Shown one piece after another: positions 19,064 through 27,928 of a stretch of 64,000 nucleotides of DNA. The notes below the pieces were generated by a model. That model made no database searches and had not been told where the DNA came from. It saw only the letters and a program-made list of their open reading frames with translations. Numbering within the stretch: position 1 is the first letter of the stretch; each line of letters begins with the position of its first letter. Position numbers and translations under genes: made by a program. This DNA comes from Flavobacterium sp. HSC-32F16 (GTDB lineage: Bacteria; Bacteroidota; Bacteroidia; Flavobacteriales; Flavobacteriaceae), in NCBI RefSeq assembly GCF_024171645.1, contig NZ_JALKAC010000008.1, positions 1 through 64,000 of the forward strand, read 5' to 3'.

Positions 19064-19772
19064 TTGGACAAATATTCGATTAGTACTCATTTTAGGGCTT
19101 GTTCTTTTTCTATATTCTTTCGCGCAGCACCGAAATGGAGATAGAAAACTGAAAAAATCTATGGTTGTTTTTGTAGGAGAAAATACGCTTTTTGTGAAGC
19201 CGGAAACGGTTAATAAATTGTTGATAGAAAATAAAAGAGACGCTTCCAGTATTAGAAAAGATGAAGTAGATTTGAATAAGATAGAGAAAACCCTTGATAC
19301 GCAAGACATGATTGAGAAGTCAGATGTTTTTGTAAGTATCGACGGTGTTCTAAAAGCGGTAGTAAAACAGAAGACACCAATAGCAAGAATCTATAATGGT
19401 GATCACTCTTTTTATATTGACTATGAGGGCGATAAAATGTCCTTGTCAGATAATTTTACGGCGCGAGTTCCTCTTGTTTCAGGGGCAATAAATGAAAAAA
19501 ATAACGAAGATTTAGCTGCTTTATTTCGCACAATTTACGACGATGCGTTTTTGAGAAAAAACATCATTGCGATACAAATTATGCCTAATGGCAGCCTAAA
19601 AATGTTTAACCGAAACTATGATTACGTTATAGATTTTGGTCGTACCATGAATGTTGATAGAAAATTTAAAAACTATAAAGCCTTTTTTCAAAAGGCTGTT
19701 TTAGATAGTACGTTATACAAATACAATAAAATTGACCTTAGGTTTACGGAACAAGTAGTTTGCACAAAATAA
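19050..19772 (+). CDS. ftsQ: Cell division protein FtsQ
   Basis: A 240-residue bitopic protein with one N-terminal membrane helix (about residues 10-25), then a POTRA-like region and a FtsQ-type beta domain ending YNKIDLRFTEQVVC. Sequence similarity within this family is weak, so the name rests on topology, length and its place between murC and ftsA. It links early and late divisome proteins. It overlaps murC by 14 bp. Confidence 0.85.
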   Translation: MKIFNWTNIRLVLILGLVLFLYSFAQHRNGDRKLKKSMVVFVGENTLFVKPETVNKLLIENKRDASSIRKDEVDLNKIEKTLDTQDMIEKSDVFVSIDGVLKAVVKQKTPIARIYNGDHSFYIDYEGDKMSLSDNFTARVPLVSGAINEKNNEDLAALFRTIYDDAFLRKNIIAIQIMPNGSLKMFNRNYDYVIDFGRTMNVDRKFKNYKAFFQKAVLDSTLYKYNKIDLRFTEQVVCTK

Positions 19773-19778
19773 TAGAAA

Positions 19779-21185
19779 ATGGAAAAAGATAACATTGCAG
19801 TAGGTCTAGATATTGGAACGACAAAAATAGTTGCCATGATAGGCAAGAAAAACGAGTATGGTAAATTGGAGATTTTGGGTATTGGTAAATCCAAAAGTCT
19901 TGGTGTTGCGCGAGGTGTGGTAAACAACATTACGCAGACAATTCAATCTATTCAGCAAGCAATACTTGAAGCAGAAAACAATTCAGGTTACAAAATAAAA
20001 GATGTAGTTGTGGGTATCGCCGGACAACACATTAGAAGTATTCAGCATACAGATTACATCAGCCGTAATAATCCGGAAGAAGTAATTGGCGAAAAAGATA
20101 TTCAGCTTTTAATCGATCAGGTAAATAAACTGGCGATGCTACCGGGAGAAGAAATTATTCACGTTCTGCCGCAGGAATTTAAAATCGACGGACAGTCTGA
20201 AATAAAAGAGCCAATCGGAATGTACGGAGGAAGATTAGAATCTAGTTTTCACGTTGTAGTAGGGCAGGCTTCTTCTATCAGAAACGTTGGAAGATGTATC
20301 CAAAGTTCAGGAATAGAATTATCTGGATTGACATTAGAACCATTAGCTTCGGCAGATGCCGTTTTAAGTCAGGAAGAAAAAGAAGCGGGAGTTGCGCTTA
20401 TTGATATCGGGGGCGGAACAACGGATTTAGCCATTTTTAAAGACGGTATTATTCGTCATACCGCTGTAATTCCTTTTGGAGGAAATGTAATTACAGACGA
20501 TATTAAAGAAGGTTGTTCGATTATCGAAAAACAAGCAGAGCTTTTAAAAATAAAATTCGGATCAGCATGGCCGGGAGAAAATAAAGACAACGAAATTGTT
20601 TCTATTCCTGGTTTAAGAGGAAGAGAACCAAAAGAGATTTCGCTTAAAAACTTATCTAAAATTATTCACGCCCGTGTTGTGGAAATTGTAGAACAGGTTT
20701 TTGCAGAAATCAAAGCTTACGGACACGAAGATCCTCGTAAAAAGTTAATTGCAGGAATTGTTCTTACTGGTGGTGGAGCGCAGCTAAAACACATTAAACA
20801 ATTAGTTGAATACATTACAGGTATGGATACCAGAATTGGATATCCAAATGAGCATTTAGCAGGAAACTCAAGCGAAGAAATCTCCAGCCCGTTATTTGCA
20901 ACAGCAGTTGGTTTAGTAATGAACAGTATTGAAAACAGTACACAAAGTGCTGTGAGAATGGAAATCGTAAATGAGCAGCCAAAAGTAGTTTACAGAACTG
21001 TTGAACCACCTGTACAGCAACGATACGAAGTTGAAGAAAATTACGTTGAGAAAGTAGAAGCTATTGAAGAGACGAGACCAGTTAAAACAAAAGTTGAAGC
21101 AGAATCTACGGAAACAAAAATCAGAAGATCATTTTTTGATAGATATGTCGACAAAATCAAGGATTTTTTAGACAACGCAGAATAA
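19779..21185 (+). CDS. ftsA: Cell division protein FtsA
   Basis: A 468-residue actin-like ATPase that tethers FtsZ to the membrane. Phosphate-1 loop VGLDIGTTKIVA is at about residues 7-18; the phosphate-2 loop IDIGGGTTDLAI and LTGGGAQLKHI are clear. The C-terminus carries a charged stretch and an amphipathic end (RSFFDRYVDKIKDFLDN), the expected membrane-targeting helix. It lies 6 bp after ftsQ. Confidence 0.96.
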   Translation: MEKDNIAVGLDIGTTKIVAMIGKKNEYGKLEILGIGKSKSLGVARGVVNNITQTIQSIQQAILEAENNSGYKIKDVVVGIAGQHIRSIQHTDYISRNNPEEVIGEKDIQLLIDQVNKLAMLPGEEIIHVLPQEFKIDGQSEIKEPIGMYGGRLESSFHVVVGQASSIRNVGRCIQSSGIELSGLTLEPLASADAVLSQEEKEAGVALIDIGGGTTDLAIFKDGIIRHTAVIPFGGNVITDDIKEGCSIIEKQAELLKIKFGSAWPGENKDNEIVSIPGLRGREPKEISLKNLSKIIHARVVEIVEQVFAEIKAYGHEDPRKKLIAGIVLTGGGAQLKHIKQLVEYITGMDTRIGYPNEHLAGNSSEEISSPLFATAVGLVMNSIENSTQSAVRMEIVNEQPKVVYRTVEPPVQQRYEVEENYVEKVEAIEETRPVKTKVEAESTETKIRRSFFDRYVDKIKDFLDNAE

Positions 21186-21266
21186 TAAAAAAGAGAAGGA
21201 TTACTTTCTTGCCCCAAGTCAAGAAGTAAAAAATGTACTAAATAAGAATTTCAAAAAACCAAAAAG

Positions 21267-23252
21267 ATGATGAGCAACTCAGAATTTGGAAGTATTTCAT
21301 TTGATTTACCAAAAAACCAATCAAATGTAATCAAAGTAATAGGTGTAGGTGGAGGTGGTAGTAACGCTATTAACCACATGTTTAAACAAGGTATTAAAGG
21401 TGTTGATTTTATAGTTTGTAATACCGATTCACAAGCACTGCAGAACAGTTCAGTGCCTAACAAAATTCAGTTAGGTATGAATTTAACAGAAGGTCTTGGC
21501 GCAGGAGCAAATCCTGACGTAGGGCAGCAATCTGCTATTGAAAGTATCGCCGACATTGAAAAAATGTTAGACCGCGGTACTAAAATGGTATTTATTACTG
21601 CTGGTATGGGTGGAGGAACCGGTACTGGTGCAGCTCCTGTTATCGCACAATTAGCAAAAGAAAGAGAAATCCTTACCGTTGGTATCGTGACAATTCCGTT
21701 TCAGTTTGAAGGGAAAGTACGTCAGGAGCAAGCATTACTGGGAATCGAAAAATTACGTAAACAAGTTGACTCTTTAATTGTAATCAACAACAATAAATTA
21801 AGAGAAGTTTACGGGAATTTGGGTTTCAAAGCTGGATTCTCTAAAGCAGATGAAGTTTTGGCGACAGCCTCTAGAGGTATTGCCGAAGTAATTACGCACC
21901 ATTATACTCAAAATATCGATTTACGCGATGCTAAAACCGTTTTGGCAAACAGCGGAACGGCTATTATGGGATCTGCGGTATCAGAAGGAGAAAACAGAGC
22001 AAAAGATGCCATCGTATCTGCATTGGACTCTCCATTATTAAATGACAATAAAATTACAGGAGCCAAAAACGTATTGTTGCTTATCGTTTCTGGATCTAAC
22101 GAGATAACACTGGACGAAATCGGAGAAATCAACGATCACATTCAGGCAGAAGCAGGTTACAATGCCAATATCATCATGGGAGTTGGAGAAGACGAAAGCC
22201 TTGGTGAAGCTATTGCAGTAACAATTATTGCTACTGGTTTTGATGTTGAACAACAAAATGAGATTGTTAATACAGAGCCTAAAAAAATCATTCATACGTT
22301 AGAAGACGAACAAAGAAGTGTTCATAATTTAACGAATAGACCGCTTACTTCATTTGATTTAAATGCAGAAACACCTACTGCAAAATCAGAGGAAAAGATT
22401 GTCTTTGAATTAGTGGAAGATACGGTTGCTCCCGTACAAGCTCCAGTTGCTCCGGTAACAACGCCTACAATCAATCAGGATGAATTGGTAGTAATGTCTG
22501 AGTTTATTAAAAACCTTGATGTAACTTTTGAAATCGTTTCGCCAATAACAGATATTGATTTTAAAATTTCGACTCCTGCGGCAGAAACAGTTCAGGAAGT
22601 AAAACCTGTACAGCAAAGAACTTTTGAAAGAGAAGAACAAACACAAACTACTTTTTCATTTGATTTACCGCTTTTCAAGTCAGAACCGGAAATTAAAAGA
22701 GAACCTGCTGCAGAACAAGACAATAAAATTGTTTTTGAGCTGTCAAACGAAACTCGTAACATAAAAGTAAACGATCCGGTTTCATTTGTACCGGTAACGG
22801 AGCTTTCTGACAAAGGAATTATCAAATATTCGTTAGAAGAATATATGGAAGTTGAAAACGAATTAACAGCTTCAAAACCAGTTGAAAAAGTGGTTGAAGA
22901 TGTTGTTCCTGAAGAATTAAACATTACGTTGAAACCAAGAACTGATTTTGCAAGTCAGCCTGATTTTACAACAACTTCAGAAGTTTCTCCAATGGAATTG
23001 ACAATTGAGGAAACACTTCGTTTAAGAGCAGAAGAAAGAAGAAAAAAACTAAAAGAATTTAATTATAAATTCCACAATAACGTTTCAAGAATTGATGAGC
23101 TGGAAAAAGAACCGGCTTATAAAAGATTAGGAATCGATTTATCAAATTCTCAATCAAACAATACAAATTCCAGAATTTCGGTTGGAACTGATAGTAACAA
23201 CGATTTGCAATTGCGTTCAAACAATTCATTTTTGCACGACAACGTAGATTAA
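21267..23252 (+). CDS. ftsZ: Cell division GTPase FtsZ with long C-terminal linker
   Basis: A 661-residue tubulin homologue. The GTPase core fills about residues 18-325, with GVGGGGSNAINHM and the tubulin signature GGGTGTG at 115-121. A linker of nearly 290 residues, rich in Glu, Thr, Val and Pro, follows; FtsZ proteins of about 380-400 residues are usual elsewhere. EPAYKRLGIDL at 615-625 resembles the conserved C-terminal peptide that binds FtsA, and is followed by another 36 polar residues. The start could be either of two adjacent ATGs. Last gene of the cluster. Confidence 0.96.
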   Translation: MMSNSEFGSISFDLPKNQSNVIKVIGVGGGGSNAINHMFKQGIKGVDFIVCNTDSQALQNSSVPNKIQLGMNLTEGLGAGANPDVGQQSAIESIADIEKMLDRGTKMVFITAGMGGGTGTGAAPVIAQLAKEREILTVGIVTIPFQFEGKVRQEQALLGIEKLRKQVDSLIVINNNKLREVYGNLGFKAGFSKADEVLATASRGIAEVITHHYTQNIDLRDAKTVLANSGTAIMGSAVSEGENRAKDAIVSALDSPLLNDNKITGAKNVLLLIVSGSNEITLDEIGEINDHIQAEAGYNANIIMGVGEDESLGEAIAVTIIATGFDVEQQNEIVNTEPKKIIHTLEDEQRSVHNLTNRPLTSFDLNAETPTAKSEEKIVFELVEDTVAPVQAPVAPVTTPTINQDELVVMSEFIKNLDVTFEIVSPITDIDFKISTPAAETVQEVKPVQQRTFEREEQTQTTFSFDLPLFKSEPEIKREPAAEQDNKIVFELSNETRNIKVNDPVSFVPVTELSDKGIIKYSLEEYMEVENELTASKPVEKVVEDVVPEELNITLKPRTDFASQPDFTTTSEVSPMELTIEETLRLRAEERRKKLKEFNYKFHNNVSRIDELEKEPAYKRLGIDLSNSQSNNTNSRISVGTDSNNDLQLRSNNSFLHDNVD

Positions 23253-23278
23253 TTTTACAATCATAATATAAGGATAGC

Positions 23279-23312
23279 CCGAAAATTGGATTTAATTTTC
23301 GGGTTATTTTTT
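23279..23312 (+). terminator. Terminator of the dcw cluster
   Basis: CCCGAAAATT at 23279-23288 pairs with AATTTTCGGG at 23295-23304; the hairpin is followed by TTATTTTTTTT. It lies 26 bp after the ftsZ stop, closing the cluster. Confidence 0.8.
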
Positions 23313-23314
23313 TT

Positions 23315-23322
23315 ATCTTCGC
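23315..23322 (+). promoter_or_regulatory. -7 box for yqeY
   Basis: TATCTTCG followed by CAC is a near-consensus flavobacterial -7 box (TAnnTTTG), directly after the ftsZ terminator and about 130 bp before the yqeY ATG. Confidence 0.45.
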
Positions 23323-23454
23323 ACAGAATTTAGAAATTTGACTTCTTAACTTGATTTTAAAAGTTAATTCTGTTGTCAGTTCGAGTGAAGGCGAGAACAC
23401 TTTCAATACAAATATCAATTTATAAGCACTGCTTATTCAAATAAAAAAATAAAG

Positions 23455-23904
23455 ATGAGTTTACAAACACAAATCATGGAAGAGATTAAAACAGCCATGA
23501 AAGCAAAAGATACAGTAGCATTAGAATCTTTAAGAGCAATAAAATCTGAATTATTATTAGCTTCAACAGCTTCTGGATCCAAAGAAGAGCTGTCAGAAGA
23601 CGAAGAAATTAAATTACTTCAAAGACTGGTTAAAACTCGTAAAGAAAGTGCAAGAATCTTTACAGAGCAAAACCGTCCTGACTTAGCTGAACCAGAATTA
23701 GCTCAGGTGGCTGTAATCGAGAAGTTTTTACCAGCTCAGCTAAGCGAAGAAGAAGTAGAAGCTGTAATCGCAAAAATCATTGCTGAAACAGGAGCTTCCG
23801 GAATTGCGGCAATGGGTAAAGTTATGGGATTGGCATCTGCTCAATTAGGCGGAACTGCTGAAGGAAAAACCATTTCTACAATTGTAAAAAAATTACTTTC
23901 TTAA
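23455..23904 (+). CDS. GatB/YqeY domain protein
   Basis: A 149-residue helical protein of the YqeY family, related to the tail domain of the GatB amidotransferase subunit. Typical features are AMKAKDTVALESLRAIKSE near the N-terminus, KTRKESARIF in the middle and GMGKVMG-like AAMGKVMGLASAQLGG near the end. The role is thought to concern tRNA-dependent amidation or tRNA binding but is not established. Next to ftsZ in this genus. Confidence 0.9.
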   Translation: MSLQTQIMEEIKTAMKAKDTVALESLRAIKSELLLASTASGSKEELSEDEEIKLLQRLVKTRKESARIFTEQNRPDLAEPELAQVAVIEKFLPAQLSEEEVEAVIAKIIAETGASGIAAMGKVMGLASAQLGGTAEGKTISTIVKKLLS

Positions 23905-23913
23905 TATAATTTT

Positions 23914-23980
23914 ATTCCCGAAGTTTCGGGAATAGAGTGTAGCTTTTAGATTGCATAAATGAATCTAAAAGCTACACTCT
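23914..23980. terminator. Two strong hairpins between yqeY and tRNA-Arg
   Basis: A first hairpin (ATTCCCGAA at 23914-23922 with TTCGGGAAT at 23925-23933) abuts a second with perfect 19-bp arms, 23934-23952 and 23962-23980 (AGAGTGTAGCTTTTAGATT and its complement). Neither has a clear T run, so termination is likely but not certain; the second may insulate the tRNA gene. Confidence 0.5.
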
Positions 23981-23997
23981 AAAATCATAAATCAACA

Positions 23998-24071
23998 GAC
24001 CGCGTAGTTCAACTGGATAGAATATCAGATTTCGGCTCTGAGGGTTGGGGGTTCGAACCCCTCCGCGGTCA
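23998..24071 (+). tRNA. tRNA-Arg (anticodon TCG)
   Basis: A complete cloverleaf is visible: acceptor stem GACCGCG with CGCGGTC (7 bp), D arm with AACTGGATAGA, anticodon stem TCAGA/TCTGA with the seven-base loop TTTCGGC giving anticodon TCG (reads CGA), T arm GGGGG-TTCGAAC-CCCTC and discriminator A at 24071. CCA is not encoded. A terminator follows. Accessory genes begin about 260 bp downstream, a usual arrangement for tRNA-linked islands. Confidence 0.93.
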
Positions 24072-24083
24072 CAATAGAGTCTA

Positions 24084-24119
24084 AAAAAGCCTGAGATTGT
24101 AGATTCTCAGGCTTTTTTT
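24084..24119 (+). terminator. Terminator after tRNA-Arg
   Basis: AAAAAGCCTGAGA at 24084-24096 pairs with TCTCAGGCTTTTT from 24105, followed by a run of T. A textbook Rho-independent terminator 13 bp after the tRNA. Confidence 0.9.
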
Positions 24120-24334
24120 GTGGTTTTAAAATTATTCTCTAAATTTTTATTTTTTTGCACATCACTATTTACGGTGTATTTTCGGTTCGAACTCCGTCAA
24201 GTTGCCTAAAATTGACACAAGAACATTATTATTTGCATATTGATCATAAAGTTATTAAGTTCACTTTGTCAAATAATATTTTTTGCAAGATTGATTTGAC
24301 ATGAAAATTGACTCTATTTCACAATCAAAAGTAA

Positions 24335-24892
24335 ATGCAAAAGAATTATTCTACAAGCTTGGCATATCATTATAATTCCTATTTTGGAATTGCTGGAAAA
24401 AAAATGAAATGGGAAATAGGCCCTACATGGAAAACCTATCCTGAGTTCTTCGTTTTAGAATTTGCTCCAAATAATGTTCACAACATGTGGGCATATTGTA
24501 CTGTTGGAATGTCAGCCGATTTAATAGATGATAACTTAATTGAGTTAGTCATTTATTCTCCGAGACAAGATAATTCTTTGATTGAATTATTGACTGTTCA
24601 TGCTTCTCATCACAGACTGACACCTTTTAATATTTACCACACCTCAAATATTGGAAGACCTTGGCTTGAAAATTCTATCTGTGATCATGCATTTATTTCA
24701 TTACCTTATCTTGATGGAGAGAATCTAGAAATTTTTCAATTTGAAGAAAAAGTTATTCATTGTTATTGGCTTATTCCAATTACACAGGTGGAGAGGGATT
24801 ATAAAATTGAAAATGGTTGTGAGGCATTAGAAGAATTGTTCGAAGAAAAACAACTGGATTACTTAAATCCATTGAGAAAGTCCTTAGTTTAA
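24335..24892 (+). CDS. Suppressor-of-fused (SUFU) domain protein
   Basis: A 185-residue cytoplasmic protein whose central part (PEFFVLEFAPNNVHNMWAY, then TVGMSAD, ELVIYSP and LLTVHASHHR) follows the SUFU domain pattern. In bacteria this domain is a recurrent immunity protein for polymorphic toxins. The gene lies downstream of the tRNA at the edge of a type VI effector island, which supports an immunity role, but no cognate toxin is adjacent. Start at the ATG 24335; an earlier ATG at 24301 is out of frame. Confidence 0.75.
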   Translation: MQKNYSTSLAYHYNSYFGIAGKKMKWEIGPTWKTYPEFFVLEFAPNNVHNMWAYCTVGMSADLIDDNLIELVIYSPRQDNSLIELLTVHASHHRLTPFNIYHTSNIGRPWLENSICDHAFISLPYLDGENLEIFQFEEKVIHCYWLIPITQVERDYKIENGCEALEELFEEKQLDYLNPLRKSLV

Positions 24893-24924
24893 GAGATTAA
24901 AACAGAAATATTATTAAAAAGCAT

Positions 24925-25308
24925 ATGTTATTTGGACTGTTTAAAAGTTTAGATGAAAAAGTTAAAGAAGATAAAGAAAATCTAATAGCTAGATTAAATA
25001 ACTCTGAGTTAAAGACTTTGGTTATAGAAATGGGAAATAACAAACCTATTTCTAATGACATAATTAAAAGACAGAAACGAGATCAATCTTTTGAAAGCAA
25101 AGATTTTCTTAGTTGGTATGCTTATAGAATTTTTGATGAATTAAGTGATATAAACTTAAAACCCAAACTTATAGAATTACTTAAAGACAAAGATTTTTTT
25201 CAATATAAACAATACGTTTTAGGATGTTTAAGCAGCTTATGTGTGAACTGTAAAGATTATGAAATTTTTGACTTCAGAACTCAAAAAAAACAGATGAAGA
25301 AGAAGTAA
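24925..25308 (+). CDS. Hypothetical protein, possibly frameshifted at its end
   Basis: A 127-residue helical, lysine-rich protein, not recognised; the region LSWYAYRIFDELSDINLKPKLIELLKDKDFF looks like a helical-repeat immunity fold. It starts 32 bp after the SUFU gene. The last residues come from a frame entered through a run of eight A (about 25282-25289). In the neighbouring frame the sequence continues naturally as TDEEEVTKTVLSRLNKVLNM, so one base may have been gained or lost here. It meets antisense relic sequence at about 25309. Confidence 0.5.
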   Translation: MLFGLFKSLDEKVKEDKENLIARLNNSELKTLVIEMGNNKPISNDIIKRQKRDQSFESKDFLSWYAYRIFDELSDINLKPKLIELLKDKDFFQYKQYVLGCLSSLCVNCKDYEIFDFRTQKKQMKKK

Positions 25309-25653
25309 CTAAAACTGTTTTAAGCAGGCTGAATAAGGTTCTAAATATGCACTTAAATTTTCTTCTAATTCTTTTCTTGAATCAAAAGCACTCTGACAAG
25401 TTTCTTTTTCTTTTAATTCTAAAAATGAAAAATACTCTTTTATTTCTTTATCATTTATCAGCCTCCATTGTTTTTTATAAAAATCAATGACTTTCTGTTC
25501 CAGTTTTTCCTGATTCCATTTTCTTAAATCCTGACCTCTCTCCAAGCTTTTAAATTCGTAAGGGACTTTTGCTTCAAAAGTAAAACTGGTTTCATAATAG
25601 TTTTTTCTCTGCAGCAGCAAATATCTGTATTGGAGCATTCTCTTTGATTCCAT
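25309..25653 (-). pseudogene. Middle fragment of the island's lipoprotein family
   Basis: This frame matches residues about 170-270 of the intact lipoproteins at 28632 and 29628: KVPYEF, GQDLRKWNQEKL and LELKEKETCQS are shared. The N-terminal third, with the signal peptide, and the C-terminal third are missing. It is an inactive remnant of another copy of the family. Confidence 0.8.
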
Positions 25654-25815
25654 CTACATTAAAACGTTAAAATAAAAATTCGGAGTAGTAACATTTTCTA
25701 ATATACTTATCTAAAAAATAACCAAAAAACAATTCGGATAGTGTCGTATTAAACACTTTTTTTTACAATAGATACTAGTGCGTGTACTTCACTTCAAGAT
25801 TATATCAATTCCACT

Positions 25816-26493
25816 TTATTCTGCTGTCTTAAAGTTCTTTAAACTTTTAGAAATAAGTTTGTACTTATTAGTTTTTTCATCTTTCTCCTCATCTAGAAAA
25901 TATATCTGGTTATTTTTTCTAAATACTCGTGCTTTTATATCTGCATCAGTTGCTTTTTCATCACTATTTAAATAAATAGTGATGCATCGTATCCAAGGGG
26001 CATTATCAGAATGTAGGTAAGTGATAATTTCATTACGAAATCCTTTTTTATATCTGTAAACGGAAAAGTCGTCTGCTCCGTCATTATCTAAATCCCCTTC
26101 CTGAAATAGTTTATCATCGTCAGGATTTAGTTCTACAAGATCAGTTACTGAGAATGCTTCTCCTTTAGAAAAAACAATATGCCCGCTATTTGGAGAAATG
26201 AAAGCATAATCGATAAAACCGGTGCCGTCAAAATTACCCTTTATTGTATGAGTAACTTCATTGTTTTTTTGACTTTCAGCTTGTAAACTATCGTTTAAAA
26301 ATTGAGCTCTTTCAAAATCTATTGGAGCTTCTTCTTTTATAAAATAACGCCCAATAAAATTTTGTACAACATATTCTACGTGACCAGGAATGTGTTGATA
26401 ACCAATATAATTTGCAAACCAAAGTGTGCCAGTACAAAAAATAAAAAGTGCTGTAAGTTTGTTCTTATGTCTTTTAAAAAAAATCTTTTTCAT
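25816..26493 (-). CDS. Membrane-anchored protein with FG-GAP-like repeats
   Basis: A 225-residue protein: basic cytoplasmic start (FFKRHKNKL), one membrane helix at about residues 13-32, then HIPGHVEYVV and an exported part. Two acidic repeats, GNFDGTGFIDYAF and GDLDNDGADDFSVYRY, resemble FG-GAP/VCBS calcium-binding turns. The N-terminal 50 residues match those of the protein at 27915 although the rest differs. ATG at 26493 is chosen over an in-frame TTG one codon upstream. Function unknown; immunity or receptor-like role possible. Confidence 0.6.
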   Translation of the reverse strand: MKKIFFKRHKNKLTALFIFCTGTLWFANYIGYQHIPGHVEYVVQNFIGRYFIKEEAPIDFERAQFLNDSLQAESQKNNEVTHTIKGNFDGTGFIDYAFISPNSGHIVFSKGEAFSVTDLVELNPDDDKLFQEGDLDNDGADDFSVYRYKKGFRNEIITYLHSDNAPWIRCITIYLNSDEKATDADIKARVFRKNNQIYFLDEEKDEKTNKYKLISKSLKNFKTAE

Positions 26494-26499
26494 CAAAAT

Positions 26500-26762
26500 T
26501 TACCTTAAAATTTCTAATTCGTCTTTGCCTTTAGGAATGTACAGGTAGATCTTAAAGAAATCAGCAATCGTACCATCTCCTTCATCAAATTTTGCCCATA
26601 ATGCTGATTTACCTGTCATTTTTGCTTCCTGACTTCTAAGCTGTAAACAAACTATTCTGCCATTACCATAAAGTTTAAGCTCATAGTCTACTAATGGCGG
26701 AAGTTTACAATCTTAATTGTAAAAGCTTCTAGGTAAGATTCTAATTTTTTCGTAATTTCTAT
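26500..26762 (-). pseudogene. C-terminal fragment of the island's lipoprotein family
   Basis: The minus strand encodes YELKLYGNGRIVCLQL, SALWAKFDEGDG and YIPKGKDELEILR before a stop, matching the ends of the proteins at 28632 and 29628. Upstream it continues in another frame (about 26716) as LESYLEAFTI, so a frameshift is present, and everything before that is gone. A second remnant, separate from the one at 25309. Confidence 0.8.
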
Positions 26763-27928
26763 TATTCAAAAACCATAAAAGTTTCATCTAAATTTCTATC
26801 CGTTTTGTAATAAACATCTTTTAACACTATTGATTCATTCTGTAATTCAGCATCAATTTTATATAAATTATTATCCGAACATAAATAGTAAAAAAAACTA
26901 TTAACATATTTAACCTTACCAACTATTTTTCTATTTGAAAAATACTTTCTTTTAATTAATTTTCCATTATTTTTATTTATCAATAATATATAATGTGCTG
27001 TATTTACAACTAAATCATCAAAATTTGTTTCTATAGATTGTAGATATTCTTCAATTGGGATTAAAAAATGTTTATTTCCCAAAACTTCTTCATCATTTGT
27101 GGGGAATTCTTTTTTACAAAGTCTTATTTGCCATTTTTTAGCTCCAGATAATTTATCTAAACAAACTATTTCATCACGTCCATAAAAAACATTTTCTTCA
27201 TCTACTACTAAATTATTCGTAATATAAAGTTTTTTCTCTGGGGTATATTGCCATTGAACATCTTTTTCATCCATACATAAGACAATTCCATGCTCATCAA
27301 CTGAATAAAAAAACTTTTCATCTTTTACTACTTCATTATAAATACCATTTTGGGAATCTACGTACATAATTCCTTTTCCTGAATTTGGATCAATTATAGA
27401 AACATTACTAGCTAAACTTACTGCAAGATAATTTTTATAAATAATTGGAGAACTTTGTATCGGAAAAGGATACTGATTGGTCCAATTCGTTTTTTTTGTT
27501 TGGATGTCTATGGATTTTAATTCTCCATGACTATTTGCAAAAATTATTGATTTACCAAAAACAATAGGATATTGATAAAATAATAGAAAATCAACATCTG
27601 AAAAGTCATACCCATAGTAAGATTGGTCAGGTGAAACTTTATCATTATATTCCCAATTTATTCTTCCCGATACTTTATTGAGTTCAATAATTCTTCCATC
27701 ACAATATGTCCTATAAATAACGCTGTCTAGGATTGTAAAGTATGTGATTTCATCAGTGTCTTTATTACCCGATATTTTCCAGTTCAATTTTTCTTTTTTA
27801 AGATTAATACTGTACATATCTCCATTACTAGTTGATAAATAAAGCGTATTATATTTCCTTTCTATGTTGTGGCAAGAAATAAAGAATAAAAACAATAAAA
27901 AGTAAAAATAATTTTTAATCGACATCAT
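26762..27928 (-). CDS. PQQ-like beta-propeller lipoprotein
   Basis: A 388-residue lipoprotein (signal ending FFISC, Cys about residue 19) with repeated blades of the PQQ/WD type: LYLSTSNGDMYSINL, KLNWKISG, GRINWEYND, GELKSIDIQTKKTNW and LDKLSGAKKWQIRL. Such propellers usually mediate protein contacts at the periplasmic face. It is the last gene of the minus-strand effector operon and overlaps the preceding gene by 14 bp. Its role in the locus is unknown. Confidence 0.75.
   Translation of the reverse strand: MMSIKNYFYFLLFLFFISCHNIERKYNTLYLSTSNGDMYSINLKKEKLNWKISGNKDTDEITYFTILDSVIYRTYCDGRIIELNKVSGRINWEYNDKVSPDQSYYGYDFSDVDFLLFYQYPIVFGKSIIFANSHGELKSIDIQTKKTNWTNQYPFPIQSSPIIYKNYLAVSLASNVSIIDPNSGKGIMYVDSQNGIYNEVVKDEKFFYSVDEHGIVLCMDEKDVQWQYTPEKKLYITNNLVVDEENVFYGRDEIVCLDKLSGAKKWQIRLCKKEFPTNDEEVLGNKHFLIPIEEYLQSIETNFDDLVVNTAHYILLINKNNGKLIKRKYFSNRKIVGKVKYVNSFFYYLCSDNNLYKIDAELQNESIVLKDVYYKTDRNLDETFMVFE

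Noticed and set aside
24184..24195. T-loop-like GGTTCGAACTCC, possible tRNA fragment
   Set aside because: The flanking bases do not form a 5-bp T stem and no acceptor strand matches; too short to call a tRNA remnant or an attachment site.
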